This document shows, piece after piece, positions 8,654 through 17,615 of a stretch of 64,000 nucleotides of DNA. This DNA is from Oceaniovalibus sp. ACAM 378 (lineage in GTDB: Bacteria; Pseudomonadota; Alphaproteobacteria; Rhodobacterales; Rhodobacteraceae), in assembly GCF_008085915.1 (NCBI RefSeq), contig NZ_VSJK01000006.1, positions 186,001 through 250,000 on the forward strand. Reading direction: 5' to 3'. Every line of letters starts with the position of its first letter. Positions within the stretch are counted from its first letter, which is position 1. The notes beneath the pieces were generated by a model. It was not told where the DNA came from and made no database searches. It worked only from the letters and a program-made list of their open reading frames with translations. Both the position numbers and the translations under genes were made by a program.

Positions 8654-10094
8654 CCTGCCCTTTGACCCCGCCCATTGCCTGATCGCCGGACGTTGGGTGC
8701 CACCCCTGTCGGGCGAAACGCTCGCACTGACGAACCCGTCTGACGGCACGGAAATCTGCCATATCGCCAGCGGGGGCACGGCGGATATCGACGCTGCCGT
8801 CGCCGCCGCCCACGACGCCCGCGCAAGCGAATGGGGCCGGATGAGCGCGCTTGAGCGGGGCCGCATCCTGACCCGGCTCGGCGTGCTGGTGCTGGAGCAT
8901 GTGGAACGGCTGGCGGTGCTTGAGGCGATGGATGTGGGCAAGCCGCTGACACAGGCGCGGGCCGATGCCGTGGCTCTGGCGCGGTATATGGAGTTCTATG
9001 GGGGCGCGGCGGACAAGATAACCGGCGAAACCATCCCCTATCTGGACGGATACACCGTCTACACCCTGCGCGAACCGCATGGGGTAACCGGGCATATCGT
9101 GCCGTGGAATTACCCGATGCAGATCATCGGCCGGTCGGTCGGTGCGGCGCTGGCCATGGGCAACGCATGTGTCCTGAAGCCGGCGGAAGAGGCCTGCCTG
9201 ACCGCGCTGGCCTTTGGCGATCTGGCCATGCAGGCGGGGCTGCCGCCCGGTGCGCTGAACATCGTTCCGGGCCTTGGGGCGCAGGCGGGCGCGGCGCTGG
9301 CCGGCCATCCCGGGATACAGCATGTGTCTTTCACCGGATCGGTGCGCACGGGGGCTTTGGTGCAGGCGGCGGCTGCGGCCAATGTGGTGCCCGTGACGCT
9401 GGAGCTTGGTGGCAAGTCGCCGCAACTGGTGTTTGACGATGCAGATCTGGACCGTGCGCTGCCGTTTCTGGTGAACGCCGGGATACAGAACGCTGGCCAG
9501 ACCTGTTCGGCGTCCTCGCGCATTCTGGTGCAGCGCGGAGTCTATGATGGCGTGCGCGATCTTATGGCCGAACGATACCGCGCTTTGACGGTCGGCCCGG
9601 CGATGGACGATCTGAACCTTGGCCCGCTGATCTCGGCCCGCCAAAAGCACATCGTCGAGGGGTTCTTGCAACGCGGCCGCGATTTGAAAGTGGTGGCGCG
9701 AGGGCAGATTATTGGTGAGGCGCCAGCGGGTGGGCACTATGTCGCGCCGATACTGCTGGCCGATGTGCCCGCCGATCATTTGCTGGCGCGGGAAGAGGTG
9801 TTCGGCCCCGTGCAGGTGCTTATCCCGTTTGAGGACGAGGCCGAGGCGGTAAAGATCGCCAATTCCACCGTTTACGGGTTGGTCGCCTCGGTCTGGAGCG
9901 CGGATGGCGGGCGGCAGATGCGACTGGCCCGGGCCCTGCGCGCCGGGCAGGTGTTTGTGAACAACTATGGCGCGGGGGGCGGTGTTGAATTGCCGTTTGG
10001 CGGTGTGGGAAAATCGGGGCACGGGCGGGAAAAGGGATTCGAGGCGCTGTATGGCTTTTCGGCGCTGAAAACTGTTGCCGCCTGGCATGGATAG
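8646..10094 (+). CDS. NAD(P)-dependent aldehyde dehydrogenase
   Basis: A 482-residue member of the ALDH superfamily that oxidises an aldehyde to the acid. Catalytic motifs are intact: general base Glu253 in LELGGKSPQ and nucleophile Cys287 in AGQTCSASSR. The cofactor-site sequence 'VPWNYPMQIIGRS' lies near residue 155, and the C-terminal 'LPFGGVGKSGHGREKG' is typical. It resembles betaine-aldehyde and gamma-aminobutyraldehyde dehydrogenases in overall form, but specificity cannot be read from sequence. It starts inside the ATPase gene and is followed by the SDR gene after 9 bases, so it belongs to the same operon. It presumably acts on a breakdown product of the imported compound. Confidence 0.9.
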   Translation: MPDLPFDPAHCLIAGRWVPPLSGETLALTNPSDGTEICHIASGGTADIDAAVAAAHDARASEWGRMSALERGRILTRLGVLVLEHVERLAVLEAMDVGKPLTQARADAVALARYMEFYGGAADKITGETIPYLDGYTVYTLREPHGVTGHIVPWNYPMQIIGRSVGAALAMGNACVLKPAEEACLTALAFGDLAMQAGLPPGALNIVPGLGAQAGAALAGHPGIQHVSFTGSVRTGALVQAAAAANVVPVTLELGGKSPQLVFDDADLDRALPFLVNAGIQNAGQTCSASSRILVQRGVYDGVRDLMAERYRALTVGPAMDDLNLGPLISARQKHIVEGFLQRGRDLKVVARGQIIGEAPAGGHYVAPILLADVPADHLLAREEVFGPVQVLIPFEDEAEAVKIANSTVYGLVASVWSADGGRQMRLARALRAGQVFVNNYGAGGGVELPFGGVGKSGHGREKGFEALYGFSALKTVAAWHG

Positions 10095-10103
10095 GAGAAG
10101 ATC

Positions 10104-10844
10104 ATGAGACTGCAGGGAAAAACCGCCATCGTTACCGGCGCGGGATCGGGGTTTGGTGCCGGGATCGCGCGAAAGTTCGCAGCCGAAGGCGCGCGGGTGA
10201 TGTGCGCGGACATCAACCTTGATGCGGCGCAGCAGGTTGCCCGCGAAATTGGCGGCATCGCGCAACTGGTCGACGTGGGGCAGAGCGATAGCGTCAACGA
10301 TATGGCTGCGGCGGCGCTGGAGGCGTTCGGCGCGCTGGACATATTGGTCAACAACGCCGGGATCACCCATCTGCCGGGGTTGATGGAGGATATCACCGAA
10401 GAAGACTTTGACCGGGTGCTGAACGTCAACGCGAAATCTGTGTATCTGACCGCGCGCGCGCTGGTCGGCCACATGAAAGGGCGCGGCACCGGTGCAATCC
10501 TGAACATCGCATCGACCGCCGGGGTGTCGCCGCGCCCGCGGCTGAACTGGTACAACGCATCAAAGGGCTGGATGATCACGGCGACCAAGGCGATGGCGGT
10601 GGAACTGGCCCCGTTCGGGGTGCGGGTGAACGCGTTGAACCCGGTGGCGGGGGAAACGCCGCTGCTGAAAAGCTTTATGGGCGAAGATACGCCAGAAATC
10701 CGCGCAAAGTTTCTCGCGACGATCCCGCTGGGCCGGTTTTCAACACCCGAAGACATGGGCAATGCGGCCTGTTTCCTGTGTTCATCAGAGGCATCCATGG
10801 TCACCGGCGTGGCGATGGAAGTGGACGGCGGGCGCTGCATCTAG
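10104..10844 (+). CDS. SDR-family NAD(P)-dependent oxidoreductase
   Basis: A 246-residue classical short-chain dehydrogenase. The cofactor motif VTGAGSGFGAGIA lies at about residues 10-22, the NNAG motif at about 88-91, the catalytic Ser in 'LNIASTAG', and Tyr150 with Lys154 in the YNASK motif. The C-terminal 'VTGVAMEVDGGRCI' is typical of the family. An acidic residue after the second beta strand (CADIN) favours NAD. The start follows AGGAG. In this operon the obvious role is oxidation of a hydroxy acid to the beta-keto acid used by the BKACE gene; that link is inference. Confidence 0.9.
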   Translation: MRLQGKTAIVTGAGSGFGAGIARKFAAEGARVMCADINLDAAQQVAREIGGIAQLVDVGQSDSVNDMAAAALEAFGALDILVNNAGITHLPGLMEDITEEDFDRVLNVNAKSVYLTARALVGHMKGRGTGAILNIASTAGVSPRPRLNWYNASKGWMITATKAMAVELAPFGVRVNALNPVAGETPLLKSFMGEDTPEIRAKFLATIPLGRFSTPEDMGNAACFLCSSEASMVTGVAMEVDGGRCI

Positions 10845-10889
10845 GCGGGGAACCGCGCGGGAGAAACCGAACTTAAAGGGGGAGCGGTG

Positions 10890-11885
10890 ATGCGCCGTGG
10901 AGAGAAGAATCTGATCACCGATGTGGCGGGATTGCGCGTTGGAAATGCGTCAGACGCGCAGTTGAAATCCGGCGTCACTGTCGTGACCGCCGACGCGCCC
11001 TTTGTAGTCTCATGTCATGTGATGGGCGGCGCGCCGGGAACGCGGGAAACCGATCTTCTGGCGCCTGACAAGTCGGTTCAGGCGGTGGATGCGATCGTGC
11101 TGTCGGGCGGCTCGGCCTTTGGGCTGGATGCCTGTTCCGGCGTTGCCGAGAGCTTGCGTGCCGCAGGCCGCGGCTTTGCTGTCGGCGCGGCGCTTGTGCC
11201 AATCGTACCGGGCGCGATCCTGTTCGACCTGTTGAACGGCGGCGACAAGGCCTGGACCACGAACCCCTATGCCGATTTGGGTCGGGCCGCATGGGCGCAG
11301 GCAACGGCAACGCCTGATCTGGGCAGCGTCGGTGCCGGAACCGGGGCGACCTGCGCGCGTCAAAAGGGCGGTCTGGGATCTGCATCGCTGGTGTTGGAGA
11401 GCGGGGTAACCGTCGGCGCTCTGGTCGCTGCAAATCCGGTGGGGTCGGTGACAACTCCGGGCGGGCGGCATTTCTGGGCCGCGCCCTTCGAGATTGACGG
11501 TGAGTTCGGCGGGGCCGGGGTGGACCCTCGCAGTGGGCTGATCCTGTCCGAGCCAAGCCGCAAGCTGGAGGCGATGGGGAAGGCCGGAAACACCACCCTA
11601 TGTATCGTCGCGACCGATGCACGGCTAAGCAAGGCGCAGTGTCACCGGATTTCGATCATGGCCCATGACGGAATAGCCCGCGCCATCGTGCCAGCACACA
11701 CGCCGCACGACGGAGATATCGTGTTCGCGCTGTCCACCGGCGAAATTTGTGTGTCGGGCGACGCGGTTTCCGATATCGGCACGGCGGCGGCCCATTGCGT
11801 TGCCCGCGCGATTGGACGGGCGGTCTATCTGGCCCGGCCCGCCGCGCAGGATATGCTGACGACGTGGTCGCAGGAAAACCACTGA
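10890..11885 (+). CDS. P1/S58-family peptidase (DmpA/NylC-like)
   Basis: A 331-residue member of the family that includes the aminopeptidase DmpA, beta-peptidyl aminopeptidases and the nylon-oligomer hydrolase NylC. Visible marks are 'DAIVLSGGSAFGLDA' near residue 70, 'VGAGTGATCARQKGGLGSA' near 150, and 'GNTTLCIVATDARLSK' near 233. By analogy with NylC, self-cleavage is expected between Asn234 and Thr235, freeing Thr235 as nucleophile. I prefer the ATG at 10890 over the adjoining GTG at 10887 because the AGGGGGAG site is better spaced. It is the last gene of the operon and may hydrolyse an amide of the imported compound. Confidence 0.85.
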   Translation: MRRGEKNLITDVAGLRVGNASDAQLKSGVTVVTADAPFVVSCHVMGGAPGTRETDLLAPDKSVQAVDAIVLSGGSAFGLDACSGVAESLRAAGRGFAVGAALVPIVPGAILFDLLNGGDKAWTTNPYADLGRAAWAQATATPDLGSVGAGTGATCARQKGGLGSASLVLESGVTVGALVAANPVGSVTTPGGRHFWAAPFEIDGEFGGAGVDPRSGLILSEPSRKLEAMGKAGNTTLCIVATDARLSKAQCHRISIMAHDGIARAIVPAHTPHDGDIVFALSTGEICVSGDAVSDIGTAAAHCVARAIGRAVYLARPAAQDMLTTWSQENH

Positions 11886-11911
11886 CGACTCAATCAACGG
11901 TTCGATGCGCG

Positions 11912-12361
11912 CTATTGTTGCCCGGGCTGATACAGCGGGACGGTGGATATCGCCATCTTGGCCGAACCGTCCTGCACCTGTCGCGAATGGCTGATATAGA
12001 TCAGCGCCTGATTGGCTTCATCGAAAATTCGCTTTACTTCCAGTGACTTCCAGATGACGGACCGACGCTCGGAAAACACCGATTCACCTTCGTCATCGCG
12101 GACGATATCCCCAATGACAATTGGCCCGGTCTGGCGGCACGAGATCGACGAATTCGACGGATCCTCGAACCAGTTACCTTTTTGCAGCCGGTCAATCAGG
12201 CCCCGGTCGAAATAGGCCACATGGCATGTCACCCCTTCAACCTTGGGGTCGGCAAAAGCTTCGATCACGATGTCATTGCCCAGCCAGTCAACATCAACGT
12301 TGCCCACCACATCGGCCTGTACCGGAAGTGCCGTGAAAAGAAGAAAGATCAAAGCGCGCAT
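11912..12361 (-). CDS. creA: CreA-like periplasmic protein
   Basis: A 149-residue protein starting at the ATG at 12361, with a short signal peptide (MRALIFLLFTALPVQA). The mature part matches the CreA family: 'VGNVDVDWLGNDIVIEAFAD', 'VEGVTCHVAYFDRG' and 'SCRQTGPIV', with two cysteines that could form a disulfide. The family is widespread in proteobacteria and its function is not established. The gene is convergent with the P1 peptidase gene, 26 bases apart, and lies 241 bases downstream of ettA on the same strand. Longer in-frame extension upstream of 12361 has no signal and is not used. Confidence 0.85.
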   Translation of the reverse strand: MRALIFLLFTALPVQADVVGNVDVDWLGNDIVIEAFADPKVEGVTCHVAYFDRGLIDRLQKGNWFEDPSNSSISCRQTGPIVIGDIVRDDEGESVFSERRSVIWKSLEVKRIFDEANQALIYISHSRQVQDGSAKMAISTVPLYQPGQQ

Positions 12362-12602
12362 CAAATAACCTGTTTTATTAAGGCAGCGGTAGTTAACGCG
12401 GGCAGCCCTTGATGGGTTCCATAACTTGGCGCCACTTTCACTGACAATAGGACGCTGCGGTCCGGTAAAACAGCGAAGTAGCGACACAAACCATTCGAAT
12501 TTCTGGTTGTCTTCCCGCATGAAGCGCGTGGAATCCCCTATCGTTTCCGGTAAGGGATCCCATGCTTGGCGGGTCTTCGGAGTTATCGCCCGCCAGCTTC
12601 CG

Positions 12603-14258
12603 TCAGCGCACGAATTTCTTGAATTTCACCCGCTTGGGTTCCAGTGCATCCGCGCCGAGACGCCGTTTCTTGTCTTCTTCATAGTCCGAGAACGCGCCCT
12701 CGAACCATTCCACATGGGCGTCGCCCTCGAATGCCAGGATGTGGGTACAGATCCGGTCGAGGAAAAAGCGATCGTGCGAGATGACCACAGCGCAGCCAGC
12801 GAAATCGACCAGCGCGTCTTCCAGTGCACGCAGCGTTTCGACGTCAAGATCGTTCGTCGGTTCGTCAAGCAGCAGGACGTTGCCGCCCGAGCGCAGCAGC
12901 TTGGCCATGTGAACGCGGTTACGCTCGCCGCCCGAGAGCATCCCGACCTTTTTCTGCTGGTCGCCGCCTTTGAAGTTGAAGGCCGAGCAATAGGCGCGGC
13001 TGTTCATCTGGGCATCGCCCAACTGGATGATCTCGGCTCCGCCGGTGATTTCTTCCCACACGGTGACGTTCGGATCCAGCGCATCGCGCGACTGGTCGAC
13101 ATAGGACAGATCGACGGTATCGCCGTAAGTCACGGTGCCGCTGTCGGGCTGTTCCTGTCCGGTCAGCATGCGGAAAAGGGTCGTTTTACCGGCACCGTTC
13201 GGGCCGATCACTCCGACGATACCGCCGGGGGGCAGGGCAAAGCTCAGATCCTCGACCAGCAGCTTGTCGCCCATGGCCTTGGTCAGACCCTCAACCTCGA
13301 TCACCTTGTTGCCCAGACGCTGACCGTTCGGGATGATGATCTGCGCGCGGCTCAACTTGTCCCGTTCGGATTGGCCGGCCAGTTCGTTATAGGCGCTGAT
13401 CCGCGCCTTGGATTTGGCCTGCCGGGCCTTGGCACCCTGACGGATCCACTCCAGCTCGCGTTCAAGCGTCTTTTGCCGCGACTTGTCTTCCTTGGACTCT
13501 TGCGACAGGCGCTTGGCCTTCTGCTCGAGCCATGAGGAATAATTGCCCTCCCATGGCACACCGCGCCCGCGGTCGAGTTCCAGAATCCAGGACGTGATGT
13601 CGTCAAGGAAATACCGGTCGTGGGTGACGATCAGGATCGTTCCCTTGTATTCGATAAGGTGGTTCTGCAACCAGGCGATGGTTTCGGCGTCCAGGTGGTT
13701 GGTCGGTTCGTCGAGCAACAGCATATCGGGCGCTTCAAGCAACAGTTTGCACAGCGCAACACGCCGCGCTTCACCGCCAGACAGGGAAGCGACGGTTGCT
13801 TCGTCGGGGGGGCAGCGCAGGGCCTCCATCGACACGTCGATCTGCGCGTCCAGATCCCACAGGTCTTGTGCGTCGATTTCATCCTGCAAGGCCGCCATTT
13901 CCTCGGCGGTCTCGTCAGAATAATTCATCGCCAGTTCGTTATAGCGATCAAGGATCGCCTTTTTCGCGGCGACGCCCAACATGACATTCTCGCGCACGTT
14001 CAACGAGTCATCGAGCTTTGGCTCCTGCGGAAGATAGCCGACGCGCGCGCCTTCGGCGGCCCATGCCTCGCCGGTAAATTCCTTGTCCATACCGGCCATG
14101 ATTTTCATCAGGGTGGATTTACCGGCCCCGTTCGGACCGACGACGCCGATCTTGACCCCGGGCAGAAACGACAAGCGAATGTTTTCAAACAGCTTTTTGC
14201 CGCCGGGATAGGATTTGCTGACGCCGTCCATATGATAGACGTATTGATAGGCTGCCAT
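12603..14258 (-). CDS. ettA: Energy-dependent translational throttle protein EttA (ABC-F ATPase)
   Basis: A 551-residue ABC-F protein that binds the ribosomal E site and gates the move into elongation according to the ATP/ADP ratio. Two ABC domains are present: Walker A GPNGAGKST near residues 39-47 and again near 353, LSGGEARRVALC and LSGGERNRVHMA signatures, and LLLDEPTNHLD and LLLDEPTNDLD Walker B segments. A charged linker (about 250-300, rich in Lys/Arg/Glu) joins them, and an arm insertion falls between Walker A and the signature of domain one, as in EttA. Length and the opening 'YVYHMDGVSKSYPGGK' fit EttA closely. A GGAG site precedes the ATG. It is a single-gene unit facing away from the RTX gene. 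Confidence 0.95.
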   Translation of the reverse strand: MAAYQYVYHMDGVSKSYPGGKKLFENIRLSFLPGVKIGVVGPNGAGKSTLMKIMAGMDKEFTGEAWAAEGARVGYLPQEPKLDDSLNVRENVMLGVAAKKAILDRYNELAMNYSDETAEEMAALQDEIDAQDLWDLDAQIDVSMEALRCPPDEATVASLSGGEARRVALCKLLLEAPDMLLLDEPTNHLDAETIAWLQNHLIEYKGTILIVTHDRYFLDDITSWILELDRGRGVPWEGNYSSWLEQKAKRLSQESKEDKSRQKTLERELEWIRQGAKARQAKSKARISAYNELAGQSERDKLSRAQIIIPNGQRLGNKVIEVEGLTKAMGDKLLVEDLSFALPPGGIVGVIGPNGAGKTTLFRMLTGQEQPDSGTVTYGDTVDLSYVDQSRDALDPNVTVWEEITGGAEIIQLGDAQMNSRAYCSAFNFKGGDQQKKVGMLSGGERNRVHMAKLLRSGGNVLLLDEPTNDLDVETLRALEDALVDFAGCAVVISHDRFFLDRICTHILAFEGDAHVEWFEGAFSDYEEDKKRRLGADALEPKRVKFKKFVR

Positions 14259-14402
14259 GAGATGCTCCGGTGTTTCGGGGTTGGCGCCTGATTAGCGGGG
14301 ATCGGGGCGCGGGGCAATGCGACACTGGAGACGAAGGCCGATGCTGCGGTTCGCGCCACGGTTGCAATCGGCGATATCGTCCCCGGAAATCGGGTGATGT
14401 TA

Positions 14403-14429
14403 TTGACAGGTTAAGGGACGGGTTAACAA
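14403..14429 (+). promoter_or_regulatory. Candidate promoter for the RTX gene
   Basis: TTGACA at 14403-14408 is a perfect -35 hexamer, with TAACAA at 14424-14429 as the best -10 candidate. The 15-base spacer is short, so the -10 is uncertain. It lies about 50 bases before the RTX ATG in the only AT-rich part of the region. Confidence 0.3.
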
Positions 14430-14480
14430 ATTTGGTACACGATTCGCGCCATTTTCACAAATTTTAAAAGGGAATTTCCC

Positions 14481-17400
14481 ATGCCCGTAATTTCCGTTGA
14501 TCCAATTTCAGGCCCCGAAACCGGTGCGGGCCAAATTATTACCATCCGGCTTGATCAGCCCGCGACACAGGCCGTGACCGTCGATCTGCAGCTTCGCGGC
14601 CAGACGGCGATTCCGCAGAACGATGTGGATTTTAACGCTGGGGCGGGCGTGTGGCAGGTGCAGACTGTAACGATTCCAGTCGGCCAGACATCGGTTACAA
14701 CCTTCGTTGTTCACAACGGGAGGGTTGGCGATGAAGTCGACGAGAATTATGTGGTTGAACTGACCAATCCGGTCAATGCGACGCTGAACGGCGGCGTTGA
14801 TGTACTTCAGGTGACAGGGGTGATCGAGGACGACGGGCGGTCCCTGTTCGTCAGCGATCCGACGATCCTTGAGGGCGACAACGGAACCACCGAGGCGGTG
14901 TTCGAGATCCGTATATCGGAGCCGGCTTCGGTGGAGATGCAGTTTTCCTATGCAACCCAGGACGGCACGGCCACGGCAGGCAGTGACTATTCCGCCCGGT
15001 CAGGCAACGTGACCTTTGCCCCCGGCCAGACTGTTGTCTATGTTCGCGTCCCGGTGTCGGGCGACATCCTGTCAGAAGCATCCGAGACATTTTCGCTTGT
15101 CGTGTCACCCATTGGGGGGGCGGCAAACCTGGTTTTCAACGGCGTTGCCGACAATGTCGGCACCGCGCTGATCCGCGACGATGACGGAACCGGCGGCCAG
15201 CCGGTAATTACTCTGGAAACCACAAACGGCATTGAATCCTCTTCCGGACAGTTTCACATCATCAGGCTGTCCGAGGCCTCGACCCGCGACATTTCGGTGA
15301 CGGTGCAAATTCTGTCGGGCACCGCTTACCCGCAGAATGACGTGGATTTCAACTCGGGCGCCGGCGTGTGGCAGGTGCTGACGGTCACGATCCCGGCAGG
15401 CGACACAAGCGCCACATTTCCGGTCTTTCAGAATGGCAGCGCCAGCAATGAGGTTGACGAAAACTATGTTCTGGAACTGACCGATCCGGTAAATGCCACG
15501 CTTGCCGGCGGGGGCGATGTCTTGCGTGAAACGGCGGTAATCCTGGATACAGGACGCGGCCTGTTCGTGAGCGACCCGACGATCCTTGAGGGTGACAGCG
15601 GGCGCAGCATGGCGGTGTTCGAGATCCGCGTGTCGCAGCCGCACGACGGCCCGATGACCTTTTCCTATGCAACCATTGATGGCCTGGCGCAGCAGGGCGA
15701 AGATTATCTCGCACGTTCGGGATCAATTACATTCGCGGCCGGGCAAACCGTGGCCTATGTACATGTGCCGGTGAACGGCGACAGGATCAGCGAGGCATCC
15801 GAGACATTCTCGCTGGTGGTGACGCCAACGGGATCAACCGCCAACCTGATCTTCAATGGCATCTCGGACAATGTCGGCACCGCGCTGATCCGTGATGACG
15901 ACGGCCAGAACGGCCTCCCGGTGATCACGATCGAACCGAATATCACAGGTATCGAATCCAGCGCCGGACAGCCAATCCTGATCCGTTTGTCCGAGGCGTC
16001 TGTCCGCGACGTAACGGTTACGCTGACCTTGAAGAACCAAGCGGCGGAAACGTCCTCGGACGTGGATTTCAACTTCGGTGCGGGGGTGCAGACCCAGGTG
16101 ACGGTTACGATTCCGGCTGGCGAAGTATCGGTCACCCAGTTCGTGTCTCACAACGGCTCACCCAACGGTGAAAACGACGAAAACTATGTGATCGAGGCGA
16201 CAAATCCGCAGAATGCCGTTCTGGCGGGCGGCGTGGATGCGCTGAGTGTGTCGGGGGTGATTCTGGATGGCGGGAGGTCGCTGTTTGTCAGCGATCCGCG
16301 GGTTTCCGAAGGTCCGGGCGGCGCCGAGGCGATTTTTGAAATTCAGGTGTCGCGCCCGTCAGAGGTGCCGCTGTCGTTCAACTTTATCACCTTTGACGGA
16401 ACGGCGCAGGCCGGAACCGATTATCAGGCGATGCAAGGCAGCGTGACGCTGGTCCCGGGGCAGACCCTTGCCTATGTCCGGGTGCCGCTGATCAACGATA
16501 GCGTAATCGAATCAGCAGAGACTTTCGGCCTTTCGCTCAACGCGGCACCCGCCACGGCAGCACAGATTCCCGGGCTGTACCTCGATAATGTCGGGACGGC
16601 CACAATCCTGAACGACGACTTTGCTGGGCGGGTCATTGAAGGCGGGAACGGGCGCGACACAATCCTTGGCCACGAAGGCAACGACACGATCTTTGGCTTT
16701 GGCGGATTCGACAGCATCGACGGCGGCGAGGGCGACGATTCAATTCAGGGGGGCGTCGGCAACGATACCATTCTGGGGGGTGACGGTGATGATTATATCA
16801 ACGGTGGTCTGGGTTTCGATCTGCTGAACGGCGGGGATGGCGATGATTATATCACTGGCCTGTCGGGATATGACACGCTGAACGGTGGCATTGGCGACGA
16901 TACATTGTTGGGCAACAACGGGTTTGATCTGCTGAATGGCGGCGCAGGCAACGACGATCTGCGCGGCGGGCTGGCCAACGATACGCTGAACGGCGGTGAC
17001 GGGAATGATCTGCTGGCGGGCGAGGCCGGAAACGACAGGCTGAGCGGTGATGCGGGCAACGACACCCTGTCCGGTAACGCCGGCGCCGATGATCTGTCTG
17101 GCGGGGTCGGGAACGATCTTCTTGGCGGCGGTATCAACAACGACACTCTGTCTGGGGGCGGCGGGCATGACACGCTGAACGGCGACAATGGGTCCGACTT
17201 GCTGTTGGGCGAGGGTGGCAACGACGTGCTGAACGGCAACGCCGGATTCGATACGCTGGACGGTGGGGCGGGCAACGATCTGATGCGCGGCGGCATCGGC
17301 ATCGACGTGTTTATCTTTGGCGAGGGGCAAGACACGATTTCCGATTTCGCCAACGATTTCGACACAATCCGGCTTGATGACGCGCTGTGGGGCGGACAGT

Positions 17401-17540
17401 CGCTTTCGATTCAGCAAATTCTGGATTTTGCCGATCCGTTCGAGGGTGGTGTGCTGTTCGATTTCGGCGGTGGCAACACGTTGCAGGTCAACAACATCGG
17501 TCTGGTCGCATCTCTGGCCAACGATATCGAGGTGTTCTGA
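14481..17540 (+). CDS. Secreted Calx-beta/RTX repeat protein (type I secretion substrate)
   Basis: A 1019-residue protein with no N-terminal signal. Residues 2-713 consist of three tandem units of about 240 residues, beginning near 2, 241 and 480 with PVI(S/T). Each unit appears to hold two Calx-beta domains, with repeated marks such as 'DENYVVELTNPVNATL', 'SLFVSDPTILEGD' and 'ASETFSLVV'. Residues about 716-935 are glycine/aspartate nonapeptide repeats (GGxGxDxLx type) that bind calcium after export. The last 80 residues (VFIFGEGQDTISDF and onward) are the usual C-terminal type I secretion region. No transporter genes lie nearby. A role in surface attachment or biofilm is likely for such proteins but unproven here. 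Confidence 0.92.
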   Translation: MPVISVDPISGPETGAGQIITIRLDQPATQAVTVDLQLRGQTAIPQNDVDFNAGAGVWQVQTVTIPVGQTSVTTFVVHNGRVGDEVDENYVVELTNPVNATLNGGVDVLQVTGVIEDDGRSLFVSDPTILEGDNGTTEAVFEIRISEPASVEMQFSYATQDGTATAGSDYSARSGNVTFAPGQTVVYVRVPVSGDILSEASETFSLVVSPIGGAANLVFNGVADNVGTALIRDDDGTGGQPVITLETTNGIESSSGQFHIIRLSEASTRDISVTVQILSGTAYPQNDVDFNSGAGVWQVLTVTIPAGDTSATFPVFQNGSASNEVDENYVLELTDPVNATLAGGGDVLRETAVILDTGRGLFVSDPTILEGDSGRSMAVFEIRVSQPHDGPMTFSYATIDGLAQQGEDYLARSGSITFAAGQTVAYVHVPVNGDRISEASETFSLVVTPTGSTANLIFNGISDNVGTALIRDDDGQNGLPVITIEPNITGIESSAGQPILIRLSEASVRDVTVTLTLKNQAAETSSDVDFNFGAGVQTQVTVTIPAGEVSVTQFVSHNGSPNGENDENYVIEATNPQNAVLAGGVDALSVSGVILDGGRSLFVSDPRVSEGPGGAEAIFEIQVSRPSEVPLSFNFITFDGTAQAGTDYQAMQGSVTLVPGQTLAYVRVPLINDSVIESAETFGLSLNAAPATAAQIPGLYLDNVGTATILNDDFAGRVIEGGNGRDTILGHEGNDTIFGFGGFDSIDGGEGDDSIQGGVGNDTILGGDGDDYINGGLGFDLLNGGDGDDYITGLSGYDTLNGGIGDDTLLGNNGFDLLNGGAGNDDLRGGLANDTLNGGDGNDLLAGEAGNDRLSGDAGNDTLSGNAGADDLSGGVGNDLLGGGINNDTLSGGGGHDTLNGDNGSDLLLGEGGNDVLNGNAGFDTLDGGAGNDLMRGGIGIDVFIFGEGQDTISDFANDFDTIRLDDALWGGQSLSIQQILDFADPFEGGVLFDFGGGNTLQVNNIGLVASLANDIEVF
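14484..16619 (+). repeat. Three tandem units of about 720 bases encoding Calx-beta pairs
   Basis: Unit starts are near 14484, 15201 and 15918, a period of about 717 bases. Parts are still very close in DNA sequence, for example the stretches at 14839 and 15559 that encode 'LFVSDPTILEG'. This points to internal duplication, with the third unit more diverged and ending into the RTX region. Confidence 0.75.
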
Positions 17541-17554
17541 TCTTCGCATCCGCG

Positions 17555-17578
17555 CGGCACCCTCATGCCGGGGTGCCG
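17555..17578. terminator. Hairpin between convergent genes
   Basis: CGGCACCC-N8-GGGTGCCG, perfect 8-bp arms, 14 bases after the RTX stop and 38 bases before the aspartoacylase-like stop. No long T-run follows on either strand. A shared bidirectional terminator is the simplest reading. Confidence 0.6.
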
Positions 17579-17615
17579 TGTCGGACCGATACAGACCCTT
17601 GCAGTGCTCCGTCGT

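Noticed and set aside
8541-10472. 643-codon minus-strand frame opposite the aldehyde dehydrogenase and SDR genes
   Set aside because: It spans two genuine genes and their junction and is rich in Arg, His and Gln, as mirror frames of GC-rich genes are.
12362-12520. N-terminal extension of the CreA-like protein
   Set aside because: The signal peptide begins at the ATG at 12361; the upstream codons do not resemble the family and have no ribosome site.
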